From: Simmondsia chinensis
Taxonomy: Eukaryota; Streptophyta; Magnoliopsida; Caryophyllales; Simmondsiaceae
DNA length: 64,000 bases
Reading direction: 5' to 3'
Assembly (NCBI GenBank): GCA_018398585.1
Contig: JAGTTD010000014.1
Span: 18,847,387 to 18,911,386 of the forward strand
The notes beneath the pieces are model-generated. The model ran no database searches. It was not told the DNA's origin and saw nothing but the letters and a program-made list of their open reading frames with translations. The position numbers and the translations under genes were made by a program. How positions within the stretch are numbered: position 1 is the first letter of the stretch; every line of letters begins with the position of its first letter. Of the stretch, positions 10,840 through 23,902 are shown piece after piece.

Positions 10840-11631
10840 TTGAACCTCTCAATCAACTCAAAAACAGTAGTATAGTATTATAAAAATAATATAATACGTA
10901 CAAAATATTGAGATTTATAAAGTTTGTATAGAAAGAAGGGAGATAGGGGAAGATAGATACTAGAAAGACAGAAAGGGGAGGGAGAAACTAGAGGGGGGGT
11001 GGATAAAGAACTCATTTAGTTCATCATTGATACCTCTTCTCTAACAATTAGCCCCTATATATAGAGTTAAGGGAGGGTAATAATCGTAATAAAGGACTTA
11101 ACGTCTTTATTTGTACCTAAATAACCCCTAACTTAACCTCTATATTTTGGATTATATCAGTCTCTCTCAAAACATGGAAAAAAATTCAGTTCTCTTTCTT
11201 TCTCTTCTACTCTCTTGTCATTGTTTTCTTGCTAGGAATTGTTCAAGGCTCACCCATACCGTAGCCCTCGAGTACAAAGGTGTTGTGGTCCTCGCTTTAA
11301 CCTTGGGAATCGATTGTTAAAAGGCCAGTGTTTACCCGTGCTAGGGCGAATTCGGCTTTTAGGCAGTGGTTTTTCCATGGCACAGTAATTCTTTCTACAT
11401 CTTTGAGGTTTCTGTTTATTCTAAGTTTTCCCAAGTTGACCTTACACTATCAATTTTTCTAACCAGAAGGAATGCCTCGGGATATGGAGGGAGAACCAAA
11501 GAAGATGATGGAGGAAGTCCTCTTCTCTCCTACTCCCGAGTCATCTCCCACGGAAATTTGGTGGTGAACTTCCTTGAAAGTGTTGGAAAAATGATACAAG
11601 CTAACCTTTAATTTTTTGGGGGAGTTATATC

Positions 11632-12842
11632 CAGTGGCGGATCCAGGATTTTGGTGTAGGGGGGCTTGAATAAAAAATAATAAATTACATAATAAAAATT
11701 ATTAAAAAATTGACAATCGATATTTTTTTAATAGTTCACGACTCAAAAAAAATAGAGAAAACTCATCTAATTAAACTAGGAAAGTACTATAAAAATTAAA
11801 AAAATAACAGAAAATAATATTTCTATATCTTAAATTACTAGAAAATAAACATATTATGAACAAAAATTATTATTACCAATATAAACTAAAACAACACTAA
11901 GCATTTACAAACAATCCCTTCGAGTTTTCATATTTTGGAATCGTTCCATAATTGTTTCAACACTAACATCTTCAAAAATACCTTTTTCAACAAAGAGAAT
12001 CAAACTATCACTAAGCCATTCATCACCCATTTGGTTGGGCCATTTGGTCTTAATGGCATTCGTAGCTGAAAATACACTATCAACTGTAGCATTTGCAACT
12101 GTTAAAGTTAATGCCAAAGTCAAGAGCAAATAAACTTGTGGATACAACTTATTTTTACCATATTCCACAATTTTCCGTGCAAGCTCACCAATGCTAATCA
12201 ACTTTGAGAAACCCACACTAATAACAAATATCAAGCAAAGCAACAAAGACCATATTATTCCAAACTCGATAAAGAATTTGAACTTGGAGACAAGTAATTA
12301 TTCTCCAATTAAGAAAAAATTTAATATCTCTTACTAAAATTTATAAAATTAGAATTTTAATTAGAGATATATGAGATGAAAATCTAAAAGTATTGTATAT
12401 TATTATTAAATAGGACAAAAAATTAACAAAACTTACATTTAATATGGCTGATGCCTGGTGGTGGGTGCAAGAGGAGGATCTGACTGGCAGCGGAGCGGAG
12501 GCACCGGCGAACCGATGGCCAGGCGGCGAGGGCGACGTGGGGTGGGGTTTCGTTTCAGGGGTGGGTTTGGGGTGGGGTGGGGGGTGGGTAGGTTATTTTA
12601 TTAGATTTAAATTAATTTGGTTTTTATAAAAAAAAAAAAAAAAAAAAAGATAAAAGTGCAAAAAAAAAAAAAAAAAAAGGATGAAATCCAAAGGATTCAA
12701 ACTCAAGCACGCCTACTTACTTATGGGGGTAAAAACCATCAAGCCAAAATGTCACATGTGATTTATATATATGCCTACTAAAATTTATTTTAAAATTCAG
12801 AGGGGGCTTAAGCTCCCCCACCCTAACGTGTATTCGCCGCTG
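11632..12842 (-). mobile_element. Degenerate hAT element
   Basis: The ends CAGTGGCGGATCC and, as reverse complement, CAGCGGCGAATAC are flanked by the 8-mers GTTATATC (11624-11631) and GTTGTATC (12843-12850), which differ at one base. It contains a transposase remnant on the minus strand and a GC-rich block around 12,444-12,560 followed by two long A runs (12,629-12,648 and 12,661-12,678). Confidence 0.8.
11905..12246 (-). pseudogene. hAT transposase C-terminal dimerisation domain relic
   Basis: The last 113 residues of a hAT transposase survive. YPQVYLLLTLALTLTVA, then VDSVFSATNAIKTKW and GDEWLSDSLILFVEK, followed by ERFQNMKTRR, follow the hATC dimerisation domain of plant TTF-type (zinc-finger MYM-like) hAT transposases. 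In an intact protein the catalytic DDE residues lie upstream, but that part is missing, so the element could only be moved by another copy. The stop at the left end matches the usual position shortly after the MKTRR motif. Confidence 0.75.
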
Positions 12843-12850
12843 GTTGTATC

Positions 12851-14480
12851 ACACATTGGGAAAAGTAGTGTGGATTATCTTTTTCTGAAAGAGTATATTT
12901 ATTTTACGGAAAATAATTTCTAAAACCCGGATTTACTGCAATCGATTGCACACTTAATCAAAATATAGCTGTTAAAAAAAAAAATTGATCTTAATGCAGC
13001 TAACTGTTATTGCTATTAACAATTGATCTTAATGCCAATTAGCTGTTGGAAAATTGATATAAATGCACTGACCTTCAGTTTCATATTTGCCCTTGGAAAA
13101 ATATTCAATCCATGCCTATTTGTTGGCCGCTTATGATTATTAGTCGTTTAGGGTCATTAAAATTGCAACCGTTGGGAAATAAATGATAATATAGCCGTTG
13201 AATTTATTACGTCCGTTTATAGCCGTTAGAATTTATTACAGTCGTTGACTTAATGCTTGTTACCGTTTATAGCCGTTGGAATTCATTGCACCCGTATTTT
13301 TAATAGCTATTAACGTTTTCTACACTATATATATGCCATTAGCTATAACAACCAAAGATATACACTCTCGGCCTCTCAGTCTCTCTTTCTCGGTTTTTCT
13401 CTCTCCGTAAATTTGGGCAAAGTTCAAGGCGCTCCTACCCGGCAATTAACGAGTGCATTTTAAGAGTCGAATCGCGTTAATCCTGGAGAACGGCCGCCGG
13501 TTATACTGTGTGCACCGGAGCAGAGGCGAAATCGTCTTTTAGGACAATGGCATTTACCACGGGGCGATATCATCTTTTGTGAGATATTTCTAATTTCTCT
13601 TTCTTTTGTTGCTATGTTTATATAATTATTTCTGAATTATTTCTGCTATTTCTAGTATTTTTACTATGTTTTCGCTGCCAATTTTCTGCAGCAACTTTCA
13701 CTGAATTTTTAATGGAATTTTTGCTTATTTTACTGCAATATTTTACTAAAATTCATAGTACAGTAATACTATAATTTATAACAGTATTCTTCTGCATTTT
13801 ACAGAAGTGTACTAGTGTAATTTTCATTACGATTAGACCATTTCTCTAACAATCTGATCCAGTGGTACACGTTCATCCTCAACCTCTCCATGTGCTTGGT
13901 CTATCTCTCTCTCGATGTACTCCGCCTCCCTCTCTTCTTTTTAGTCTCTCTCTCCTCAAAATTTGGGCAAAGTTCAAGGTACTCTTACCCGGCAATTAAC
14001 GAGTGCACGTTAGGAGTCGGATCGCGTTAATCCTGGAGGACGGCCACCGGTAACACTGTTTGCACCAGAGCAGCGGCGAAATAGTCTTTTAGGACAGTGG
14101 TTGCTTACCACGGCGCGATATCATCGTTTTGTAAGATCTTTCTAATTGCTCTCTCTCCTTCGGTATTATAACCAATCTCTCCACTTTTAGGTATAATTTG
14201 ATTGCCATGTTTAGGTATTTTTCGCTGATCTTTCATACTACTATTACACTGCTAATTTTACAGCAATTATTTACTGAAATTTTACTATATTTTCATAGCG
14301 CTTTTGCTGCATTTTTCCCTGCAGCTTTAATGCGTTTTGCTGCGTTTTACATACTGGTTTTAGTATTTATTTCTAACAGAAGGGTCATCCATCCACCTCA
14401 TTGGCCTCACTTTTCAACTTTGTCTCCACTCTCGTTATCTATTTCATCCTCGTCACTAACCCCATCATATGAGTAACGAA
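12851..14480 (+). repeat. LTR-like region with a 190-bp direct repeat
   Basis: Two copies (about 13,412-13,600 and 13,963-14,150) share GGGCAAAGTTCAAGG, CCGGCAATTAACGAGTGCA, TCGCGTTAATCCTGGAG and GTCTTTTAGGACA, and each runs into TTTCT(CT)AACA further on. Upstream of the first are three or four short repeats of the form GCCGTT(A/G)GAATTTATT and a TATA box (CTATATATA). This reads as the promoter/R/U5 part of an LTR family, duplicated. The part at 11,200-11,465 is a third, more distant copy. No coding sequence is recognised. Confidence 0.45.
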
Positions 14481-14583
14481 CTCAAAGTTAGGTCAAAACA
14501 ATTAATATTACCTCTAAATTATCTATGTCAAATATAATCACCTACCTTTCTTATTACTTTCCTGTTTTGGACCCTTACTTGAT

Positions 14584-14613
14584 TCACCACCACCACCACC
14601 ACCACCACCACCA
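14584..14613 (+). repeat. (CCA)n microsatellite
   Basis: About ten consecutive CAC/CCA triplets. Confidence 0.9.
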
Positions 14614-14619
14614 CGAGGT

Positions 14620-17258
14620 ACCTCCCTCTATTGAGAATGGCCCATTCAATAAAGGAAGACATTAAATATAATTTAAAAAAAAAAGAGTTTTCAAATTTGT
14701 TAGTATCATAATAAGAAAAGAAAATCATGTTTTCGATCTTTTTCCGTTTAAGTCATTATTATCATATTTATTTTTTTCTTTTATGATTAAGTAATTGATT
14801 TTTCATTCGCTTTAAATATGTTAGAAGTTTTGTAGGCTTTAAGTTTATAAGAAGAATTTAAATAATTAAAAAAATAAAAATAATGTTATTATTAAGCATT
14901 TTCTTATGTTGTCAGCACAATGATCAAGCCAATAAAAATATCATCATGATAAAATAAATAGATTCATACGTTCAATTTATGTAAGTAATAATACATTAAG
15001 TATTTATTTATATTATAAAAATATTAGATGAATTATTTTCTAGAACGTCTGACTTGTTGTGCTTCACCTTAGAGGAAAAGGGGAGGGTGGGGGGGAACAA
15101 ATTTGTAGCCACAAAGTTCCTAGAAAAAGGGGGAGCACTATGAAGGCTAAACAGGAGGGAGGGAGAGAAAGAGAACGAAAACAATGCAACCGCAGTTCCA
15201 GGGTTAATCGAAGAATGTCACTTCCGAAAGCCAAACAACCTCGACCAAGAGAGAGAATCACTATTGCAATTCCAAGAGAACAACGAAGAGCAAAATGGAA
15301 ATTTCACACGTACACTCTCTCTCTTGGTCCTTACCCTAATTCTTTGAAAAGTTTCTAATTTCCAAAAGAAATTTTTTGTCACATTCATAATTATCTTTTG
15401 ATTGATTATGATCATATTTTGTTGTGTTCCTCGAAAATGAAAGTGTTTGATTTTTAATGAAGATCGACCAAGACAGCATCAAGGTTGTGAATTTGAGTTC
15501 GTTTCATGCTGCTGAAATCAGACCTTTGAGTTAAAAATAACGAAGTGATGTCCTAAAATGGTATGCAGTCTTCTATTTTCTATTAAGTTTGATATTTAGA
15601 ATTGCAGTATCACCTTGCCTCTATCTCTTCAATTGTCATTCAAGATCTTTTTACATCTGTTCATGTAATTAAAAAGTTCTCTTCCTTTAAGATCGACAAC
15701 ATCTCTGTGCCAGTTTAAAGAAACTAATCTACCTTTTGACCAAGGAGCTTAGAAATCACTTCAATTTAATATATTATCTACTATATTTTCATTGAAATTT
15801 ACAAATTTTAATTTGTCACTGGTTGATGTGCATTTTAGACGGCTACTTTCTATGATGTTCTATCTAGTTAACTTTAGAAGGAACAATATTTATATATATT
15901 TTTTTTAGATTTGGCAAAGTATTATATATAATCCATCTATGTAATTTAGAAATAATAGTGTGCAGTAAGTCAATGGAAGACACAGCATGCACCGAAAATA
16001 TCTCAGCTTATAGGTGATTACTTATGCACATGAGTAGTTGAACTTAACTATAATGAGCAAGGAGGGTGTACAATTAATGTTACCGTGGGAAAACTATTTA
16101 AGCAGATGAGATTGGTAGATATTAGTTTCAGAGGAGAGCGGTTAGAGAGTGCATAGGTGTGTCCATGTACGGTTACATTAATTGGTGTTTTCGTGCAAGG
16201 CACTTTTCGAATCTATTGGAGGTCTTCACACATGATATAGGGAGAAAGTAGAAATAGGGTACCTCCTTTGATGTCGTGAAAGGAGCATAGCCATATGAAA
16301 TCATATTTGTCTAATTCTCTATTCACAAGGATGACAATGCACCTTTATAAATATTAGTGATTCTCCGTGCATTGTATGGTTGATATTTATATTTTAAGTA
16401 ATTTTAAAACATGTGTTATTGGCTTTTAATAAAAGTTGGTATATTTATATCATAAACTTATTTTTGTGTTCCTTAAAAAGCCCTAAGTTATGCAAAAGTC
16501 TTCATTTAAATAAAGTGTATATATCTATCATGAAATAAAAAATGGAACTTACAATGTCATGTTTGAGAAGTCTCTTGTATTATAATTCTTATATGCATCG
16601 CTCGTATCTACTAGTCTCTCTTTTTTCTATATGATACCTATAGAAAAATAAAGGAGAAATATTGATTGAGTAAGCTAAATTATTAGTTATTAGTGTAAAA
16701 AAATGTGAAAAGTGGGCAACCACTATGAATGTCACGGTTCGAAGTGGAAAGGGATACAAGGATATATAGTTTTATGGGAGGGTTGGGAAATAAATTTATT
16801 TTTCCTTTTTGTATATTCGCTTGGTGTTAGTCTTTTAATTTCATTTGGAAAATACTTGTCTATTATATGTTTTTTCTTAAATCTTTTCATATGATTATTA
16901 TATTATTTTAATATTTTAGTTGGAACTAATAGATGATTAGTATTCCCTTGTTTTCATTTTATCTCTTGCTTCTATAATAATTCAAGTCATCATGAGTCTT
17001 TAGTCAATTAAGCTGGAGTATTTCAATTTGTAGCAGCTAAAGTTATATTTTAGTCAAGTCGGATCACTTTGAGTTCAAGTTATTCGAGTTTAGAGTCAAA
17101 TCGGGCCACACTTTAATTGCATTCATTCAAGTCATTTCAGACTCCTAGTTAATTGGGCTATGTCATTTCGGAGTTCAAGCTAGAACGGGCCAAGCTTGAG
17201 TTGATTTAGGTAATTCCGAGCTCGAGTTATCTTAGTTTTAGGTCAAACGAGTTGCATC
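14620..17258. other. Intergenic DNA, nothing assigned
   Basis: This is AT-rich DNA with a purine-rich stretch at 15,070-15,340. Open frames up to 99 codons exist on both strands there, but none carries a motif that I recognise. Confidence 0.35.
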
Positions 17259-19763
17259 TGAAAATGGCAATTGGACCCGAATCCGTCTGATATCCATCTA
17301 ACTGATCCATTTATGATGGATTTGAATGTGAAAATGGGCTTTAAATGGATTTTAATTTACATGTTGATAAATGGGTTTTAGGTCGGGTTGGATTTGGATG
17401 ACATCAAATCCAACCCAGACCCGACCCAAATCTGACCCGAAATTATATTTAGTGGGTAAGGGTTATTTGTTAAGAGTTTTTTAAATATTTGTCTAATATT
17501 ACATTATTATAATTACATATATTAAATAAAAAAAGAAAACAACGTAGTGGTTAATCCAAATGACTTTTAAAGTACAATTTGTTGCAAAACGGATCTGACA
17601 ACTTTATAGTTGAAAACCAAATCTGACAACTTTAATAGTTGAAAAACTGATCTAACAAACTTTAATCTTAAAAGTTTACTTGTTAAAGTTACCAAATCTG
17701 TCACAGTTTTAGGATCATTAAAAACTTTGACAAAAGTACTGCCTTAGATTTGAGATTGAGCTTATATATGACGATAGAAGAAACAATCAAAACGAAAACA
17801 AACACGAACACAGAATTTACGTGGTTCAGCCCTAAATGGCTTACATCCACGATTCCCCCTATCACTAAAGGGCTCTACTTATATTATTACAAACCAAAAT
17901 CAGATTCGGTACAAGTACAAGGCGCTTTCAATCATAACCTAGCGTATTAAATACAAAACTCTCTTCAAATCAACAAAATCAGACAACTCAAGCGAAAGAG
18001 AGAAGAGAAAGAACGTTATACCTACTACAGATAGGTGCTACAATACGACACGGCCAGAAATCAAGGCGATCTTGATCTCACTCATGGATCACAACACTCT
18101 ACAGCTGAAGAAACGCCATTGGAGCTAGCTTGAAGATGGAGAAACCCTAGAAAGCCTTTGGAGAGCAAAATGGGAGAGGTTGAAGGAGAAAATGACTGAA
18201 CACATTACCTTTCTCAGTGAAAAATGAGCTTATATACTCCAAATTTCGCAGCCATTTTTCAAACACTTTTCATAACCTAAAGCTGTGATACCATTTCTTG
18301 TAAAACAGATCTAACAAGTTTATAGTTCAAAACCGGATCTGACAACTTTAATAGTTGAAAAACCAATCTGACAAACGTTAACTTTAAAAGTTTACTTGTT
18401 AAAGTTACCAAATCTATTATAGTTTTAGGATTGTTGAAAACGTTGACAAAATTACTACCTTAGATTTGAGATTGAGTTCACATATGATGATAGAAGGAAC
18501 AATCAAAACGAAAAATGAACACAAACACAGGATTTACAAGGTTCAGTCCTAAATGGCCTGCATCACTAGAGAGCTCTACTTATATTATTACAAACCAAAA
18601 TCAGAATCGGTACAAGTACATGGCGCTTAGCTTATTAATTACAAACCTCTCTTTAAATCAACGAAATTAGACAACTCAAGCGAAAGAGAGAAGTGAAAGA
18701 ACGTTATACCTACACCAGCTAGGTGCTACAATACGACACGGCTAGAAATCAAGGCAATATTGATCTCACTCATAGATCACAACACTCTACAACTGAAGAA
18801 AGGCCGTTAGAGCTAGCTTGGAGATGGAGAAACCTAGAAAGCCTTTAGAGAGCAAAATGGGAGAGCATGAAGTAGAAAATGACTGAACACATTACCTTTC
18901 TCAGTGAAAAATGAGCTTATATACTCCGGGGTCATAATCCATGGCCTTTTAATCTGAGCCGTCCAAGTTAATCCAAATCAACGGTGACGATCTCCCAAAA
19001 CAAACACAGTTCAGCCTTTATCGTCTAACACATGGCCCTTTTATGGGCCGTTAGACTATCCTCATCAACGGCTGAAATAAACCCACAAGAAACACAAGTT
19101 CCTTCGCTCGATTCATGACACAAGTTCCTTCATCAAGCCCATTCATTTAAAAACAGTAACAAAGCTTCCCAGAGAACCGTCTAATTATGGATTATAGCTG
19201 GCAAGCAATAAGGGAGCAGGGCAGCAGGAATCCCGGGTATGGGCACCGGGAAGGGAGCACGGATAGGGGCACCTAGGTAAATTTAGGTTAAACCCATTTA
19301 AACTTACAAGTTATTTACCAAGAATGCCATTGTAAAAAGTCTGATATTTTTACCTAAATCAAAAACGTTGTGTTTTACTTTATTATTTTCCAAAACAACA
19401 CATTTTAATTTCCAACCTTAGTAATTAATAGCTTAGTTTATTCCATTCTTGTTTTCCAAACGTAGTCTAGACTATATAGGAACCATATTTCAACACAATT
19501 CTTACCTTATTATTGTATATATTACTAATAGAATTGTAATATTATAATAGAGTTTAAATGGGTTATGAACTTGTCCAAAAAAAATGGGTTGTGGATTTGG
19601 ATTGGGTAGCCATTCCATCCAATGGATTTGGATTTTTGGTTGAATTTTTATAAAATAAACGGTTTTTTTTTTTTTTTTTTAGAATTTGGGTTGGGTCGGC
19701 TTTTTTCTGGGTAGGATCTGGATAGAGGCAAATTCGACCCAAATCAGACCTAATGCCATTCCT
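17259..19763. mobile_element. Possible hAT-like element enclosing a TRIM-like pair
   Basis: The left end TGAAAATGGCAATTGG and the right end (reverse complement AGGAATGGCATTAGG) are loosely inverted. AGTTGCATC precedes and AGTCGCGTC follows, agreeing at 7 of 9 positions. Both arms carry GGGTTGG/GGATTTGGAT repeats. The boundaries are tentative because ends and flanks are all imperfect. Confidence 0.35.
17583..18927 (-). mobile_element. TRIM-like LTR pair with almost no interior
   Basis: Two direct repeats, 17583-18240 and 18299-18927, begin TGCAAAACGGATC and TGTAAAACAGATC and end GCTTATATACTCC. Only 58 bp separate them, and that spacer carries the reverse complement of a primer-binding site (TGGTATCACAGC, minus strand, 18282-18293) next to the right copy. 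In minus orientation the repeats contain a TATA box (GTATATAAGC) at their end and a GGCCATTTAGGGCTGAACC-like R/U5 sequence. The U3 and polypurine tract of the left copy are missing, so this is a deleted derivative. Confidence 0.6.
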
Positions 19764-22700
19764 AGTCGCGTCATTTAAAATTTCGGGTTATCTCGAGTCA
19801 AGACAAATTTAGCCTTGGGATGAGATGTGTTGGGTCACTTTGGGTATGGGCCATATTACATTTCAGGTCAATTTCAACTTCAGGCCCAACTTAGTTACCT
19901 TACATTTAGGTCAGAATGTTTCATTTTTTGGTTTTTAGTTTTTTCGAGTTTCAGGTCAATGGGATTGGGTGGCTTCAGACTTTTAGTTAAGTTGATTTGG
20001 ATCATTATAGATTCAACTTATTCAAGTTGGGTGATTTTGAGGTTCAGGTGAGTGGAGTTAGTGCAGAATTTCAATTCCATTCCCCACCCTAAAGAATTGG
20101 AATGTATAATTTTTTTAGTTAAAATCTAATTGCATGGAATTGAGTAATGCAATTGTAATTTCAATTCTAAAAACTAAATCTATTCTTAACTATTAATTTT
20201 AAGCGCCCTCGTACTCCATGTCTCTTCTAATCTCGATTTAAGCCATTATAGACCTCCAACCTCCAACCTATTAGCTCCCAATTAACACAATTTCCACAAA
20301 AATCTTCTCAAATGCATTCAATGGGCCAAAATACAATACATTATTTGTGATATATTATTTATAAAATACATTATTTGTAATTCTAAATAAATATTTATAC
20401 ATATAAAATTTTAATCAAACTTTAAATTTGAAACTAAAAATTAAAATAATCATGTATATTCAAAAATAATTTCATCTCTATTTTTATCAAAATATATTAA
20501 TATTCAATGTACATAAAAAACTTTCATGTAATAATAATATTTAAATTTTTATTATTAATTTACATTTAAAATTTCAAAACTTATTAATATTATTAATATA
20601 TTCAGTATAGATTGAATTATTTTCAACAAAAAAAGAAAAATTTTCAATTCTCTAATTCAAGTTTTATAAAAAAATATGAATGGAAATATAAAAAGTCAAC
20701 ATAACCATGTGAAAGCACCCATTAAAAAAATTAACAAATAAAAAGTTCAACATATGAAAATATAAAAAGTCACCATAACTATATGGGAGAACCCACTCAA
20801 AAAGTAAAATAACAAATAAATATTATTTAAACCACAATAGTAGAAATATAACTGATTATTAAATTAAAGTCCTAATTTTTAGTCTACCCAAAACCCTACC
20901 TAAAAAAACAAGATGATCATAGCTACCATGGTCATAGCACAGTCTAAACTTCATTTGCCAATTTGTTGAACTTTAATACTTCCAAAATACAAATGGAAAG
21001 CAGGTGACGAGGAATTCTTCCTTCTAACTTCTAAAAATATTATTTTCATATAAAAGAAGAGCATTTCAAATTAGGTCCACTCAAGCCTCATCCTTGAACA
21101 AATTAGGTGGGTGTTTTTCTCATTAATTATATGTGAATTATGTTAATATTCTATTTAATTATAATTTTTGCTATTTAAACCAAAATTATAATTTTTGCAA
21201 AATTAGTAAATGTAAAAAATCAAAATAATATAATTTTTTTTCCTTTCCTTTTATTGGACTGTACATATATACCAATAAAAAATTGGTGTTCTTTGTTTTA
21301 TATAAATGTATACATATAATTTTTTTACATTTATATATGTATATACATACAGCCAAAAATAATTATATACATAAATTTAGTTTCTTATAATATACAAATA
21401 CAAATCTGTCAAATTTATTTTCTACTATTTTATATATTCCCAGTTATTTGCTTCCACTTATAATAATTATATATATTCAAAAAGAATTTTCTTTCCATCT
21501 AAAACTATTTTCCTCTTCTTCTATATATACAAATAATTTCATTCTTATAAATATATTTGAAAATATTTTCAACTTTTTCTATATCTATGTATATATGTTT
21601 ACTAAAAATATCCAAATGTAAATTTATACTTTTTTCTAAAATAAAATATGCAACCAAAAATAAGTTGGGCTTTGTCCTATACATATATATGTATTCAACT
21701 AAGAAATATTTAAATAATTTTTTAAATATTTTAAATAAATATTAATTATCGTGGATATTTATTCAAATTACTTAAAAAATATAAATTATTTCTTAAATAT
21801 TTATAATTTTTTCAAAAATATTGATAATGTATTAAAGTTACATTTAAACATAGAAAGGATATTGTAAATATTTAGAAAAAAATATTAAATTTTTTGAACA
21901 TATCATGAATACTTATTATATTTAAATTACTTTAAATATATAAATATTTCTTAAATATTTATAATATTTTCAATAATATTTACAACATATATTAAACTTA
22001 TTAAATATTTTTCAAATATTTATAATATTGTATATAAATTAGGACTAATGTTTTTAAATACTTTTAGCATTTCTCGGATATTTAAATTATTCAAAACATT
22101 GTTTGAGTGTTTAGAATATTTTTCTAAAACATTATTTTAATTTAAAAATTTTTTGAAATAATTTAAATTATGTTTAACTATTTAGTATATATTTAAGATA
22201 TTTAAAAAGTTATATAACATAGTTTAAAATATATGAAATGCTTTTAAAATATTTAACATATTTCCTTAATATTTTAAAATTTTTTGAACATTTCAAATAT
22301 TTAAGTTATTTTGGAAATATTTAAAATATATTAAATTTTTTTAAAATAATCTAAAATATGTTGAGCATCTTTTAAAATTTTAAATAATTTTTGTAAATAT
22401 GCCAAGTATTTTCAAAATATTTACAAATGTTTTAGATATTAAAAATGTAGACTCCAAATCTTTAGTTATTTTATTTTTAAAAAAGTATCATATTAATAAA
22501 AACTAATGTATATTAAGGTGTGACATTGAAAAATTATAAAATGTTGATGGTTTTTAAAATTGCAACTAAAATTTAAATAATTGTTAGTGAAAAAAATCTC
22601 TAAAAATATTTGTATCCAAAACTCTATGTTCTCAAGCATGAAGAGAAGGGAAATGATTTAGGAAAATTAGCGTTACAAGCTAAATACCAAAAGCCACATA

Positions 22701-23361
22701 ACAAATATTTAACCAAAATTAGACATTAAAAGTCATCAATTAAGAATTAAATTGACATCTTAGACATAGTTGATTGAAAATCAAATGATATTCATATTAA
22801 CTATGAAAAGTATTACATAAATAGGGTACTCAACTCAGATTTGTGGTTTAACACTTTTTTGGGTAAGTTTTGTGCTTTAACACTACGAAATCAGGATTTA
22901 TATACACCCATGAACCTACTATTCAATAAATAAATAAAAAAAGTGTCTTAATTCATCTTCATCCCTGACCCATCACGATAGGAAAAATAACTCACACTCT
23001 TACACGTGACGCATCTTAAAAAAGTAAGACGACACACCTTATATCTATTATTGGCTTATGGGATGAAAGGAAACTAGTAGATGCCAGGTATTAGCCTTGC
23101 CAGGGATAAAAAAAGGTGACTAACCTGGAAAAATCAATTGGTCAGTAAGGTTTACATGAATAAAGGGAGCGTAGGGGTTTCCCTATGGCAGAAGATAGAG
23201 AAAAATTTATATAACCCTGAGATAGAGCTTCAAAACGACGTCCTCTGAAAAGAGCAGTAAACTATATGATCACTAGGTGTTTCCCTTGCCAACAATTAAA
23301 AGCGGCTAATTTGGTAAATACTAGCAAGTAGGGTTTCGGGCTACATTTTTCCTCAAGGTGG
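19764..23361. other. AT-rich intergenic DNA
   Basis: No gene is seen. From about 21,700 to 22,450 the sequence is a nearly continuous series of degenerate AAATATTT/TTTAAATATTT units with few G or C bases. The stretch 23,040-23,360 is more balanced and resembles the DNA on the far side of the chromovirus (GAGATAGAGCTTCAAAACGACGTC versus GACCTAAAGCTTTAAAATAACGTC). Confidence 0.5.
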
Positions 23362-23366
23362 AAGAT

Positions 23367-23717
23367 TGATATGATCCTAGATCAAACTTGGATCATAAAC
23401 TTGAGATATAAGAGTAAGAGATGAGAAAGAAGTGAAACAGACGAGAAATAGAGAGAAAATTAGGGTTCAAAGAGAGAATTAGATCAATTTTTATTTAAAT
23501 GAATCCTCAATTACAAGATTGAAGCTTATTTATACTCAAAATTCAGACGGCTAGCTTAAACAAAGTAAAATAAGCTAAAAACCAACAACAAGCACTTTTC
23601 CCACCAAACACCCAACCAGCTAACTACTTTACCTGCTAAAAAATGAATTTGAATTCAAACGAGAAATTTACATCAAGAATCAACTAAAACTGCATAAAAT
23701 CCTTCACAGTCATGAGA
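23367..23717 (-). repeat. 3' LTR of the chromovirus
   Basis: Pairs with 28333-28682. The terminal TG has mutated: on the minus strand it begins TCTCATGACTG where the other copy has TGTCATGACC. Confidence 0.85.
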
Positions 23718-23763
23718 ATACCCTCTCCTCAACATCATTCTTGCCCCAAGAATGAAGAAGAAG

Positions 23764-23902
23764 GGAAATGGTTGCGTAGAAACTTCAATTGCTCCTAGCT
23801 GGATTGTGTTGGATCCAAATTGATCCATTAAACCAAGACTTCCTTCTCCGTTATGCCTTGTTGCTATACCAAACGTGAATCCAGAATTACTGCAGGAGCC
23901 TG
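23764..23902 (-). pseudogene. Chromodomain relic at the integrase C-terminus
   Basis: Minus-strand reading gives APAVILDSRLV, then EKEVLV, a stop, WINLDPTQSS, a stop, and EQLKFLRNHFP. This is the plant chromoviral chromodomain pattern (P..ILD.R.., then EVLVKW.NL......WE.L....FP). The two stops replace the expected lysine and tryptophan. The domain would direct integration towards particular chromatin, and its presence defines the chromovirus branch of Ty3/gypsy. Confidence 0.7.

Larger units (their letters stand above)
9511..11159 (-). mobile_element. Short non-autonomous LTR retrotransposon with GC-rich cargo
   Basis: Direct repeats at about 9511-9832 and 10834-11159 share AGACAATTGAACCTCTCAAT and are similar throughout. 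Directly left of the right repeat is the reverse complement of a primer-binding site (TGGTATCAGAGCG, minus strand, 10821-10833), so the element runs on the minus strand and the right repeat is its 5' LTR. The interior is about 1 kb and encodes no reverse transcriptase or integrase. No clear 5-bp target duplication was found. Confidence 0.65.
8819..11465 (+). mobile_element. Possible solo LTR interrupted by a nested element
   Basis: The segment begins TGTTAGAAATATG and ends TTTTCTAACCA, an LTR-like TG..CA inverted pair, with GAAAG before and GAAGG after. Four TCCCACAT motifs lie in the first 250 bp, and a TATA box (CCTATAAAAGG) lies near 9463. The part after 11,160 is similar to the two direct repeats at 13,412 and 13,963 (GGCTTTTAGGCAGTGG versus CGTCTTTTAGGACAATGG). 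The element at 9,511-11,159 splits it. The boundaries are inference. Confidence 0.35.

Noticed and set aside
11905..12246. Domesticated hAT transposase gene
   Set aside because: Only the dimerisation domain survives and it lies within an element with decayed ends and target duplication; no sign of selection on a full protein.
15059..15358. 99-codon basic frame
   Set aside because: Low-complexity purine-rich DNA with an equally open antisense frame; no homology that I can recall.
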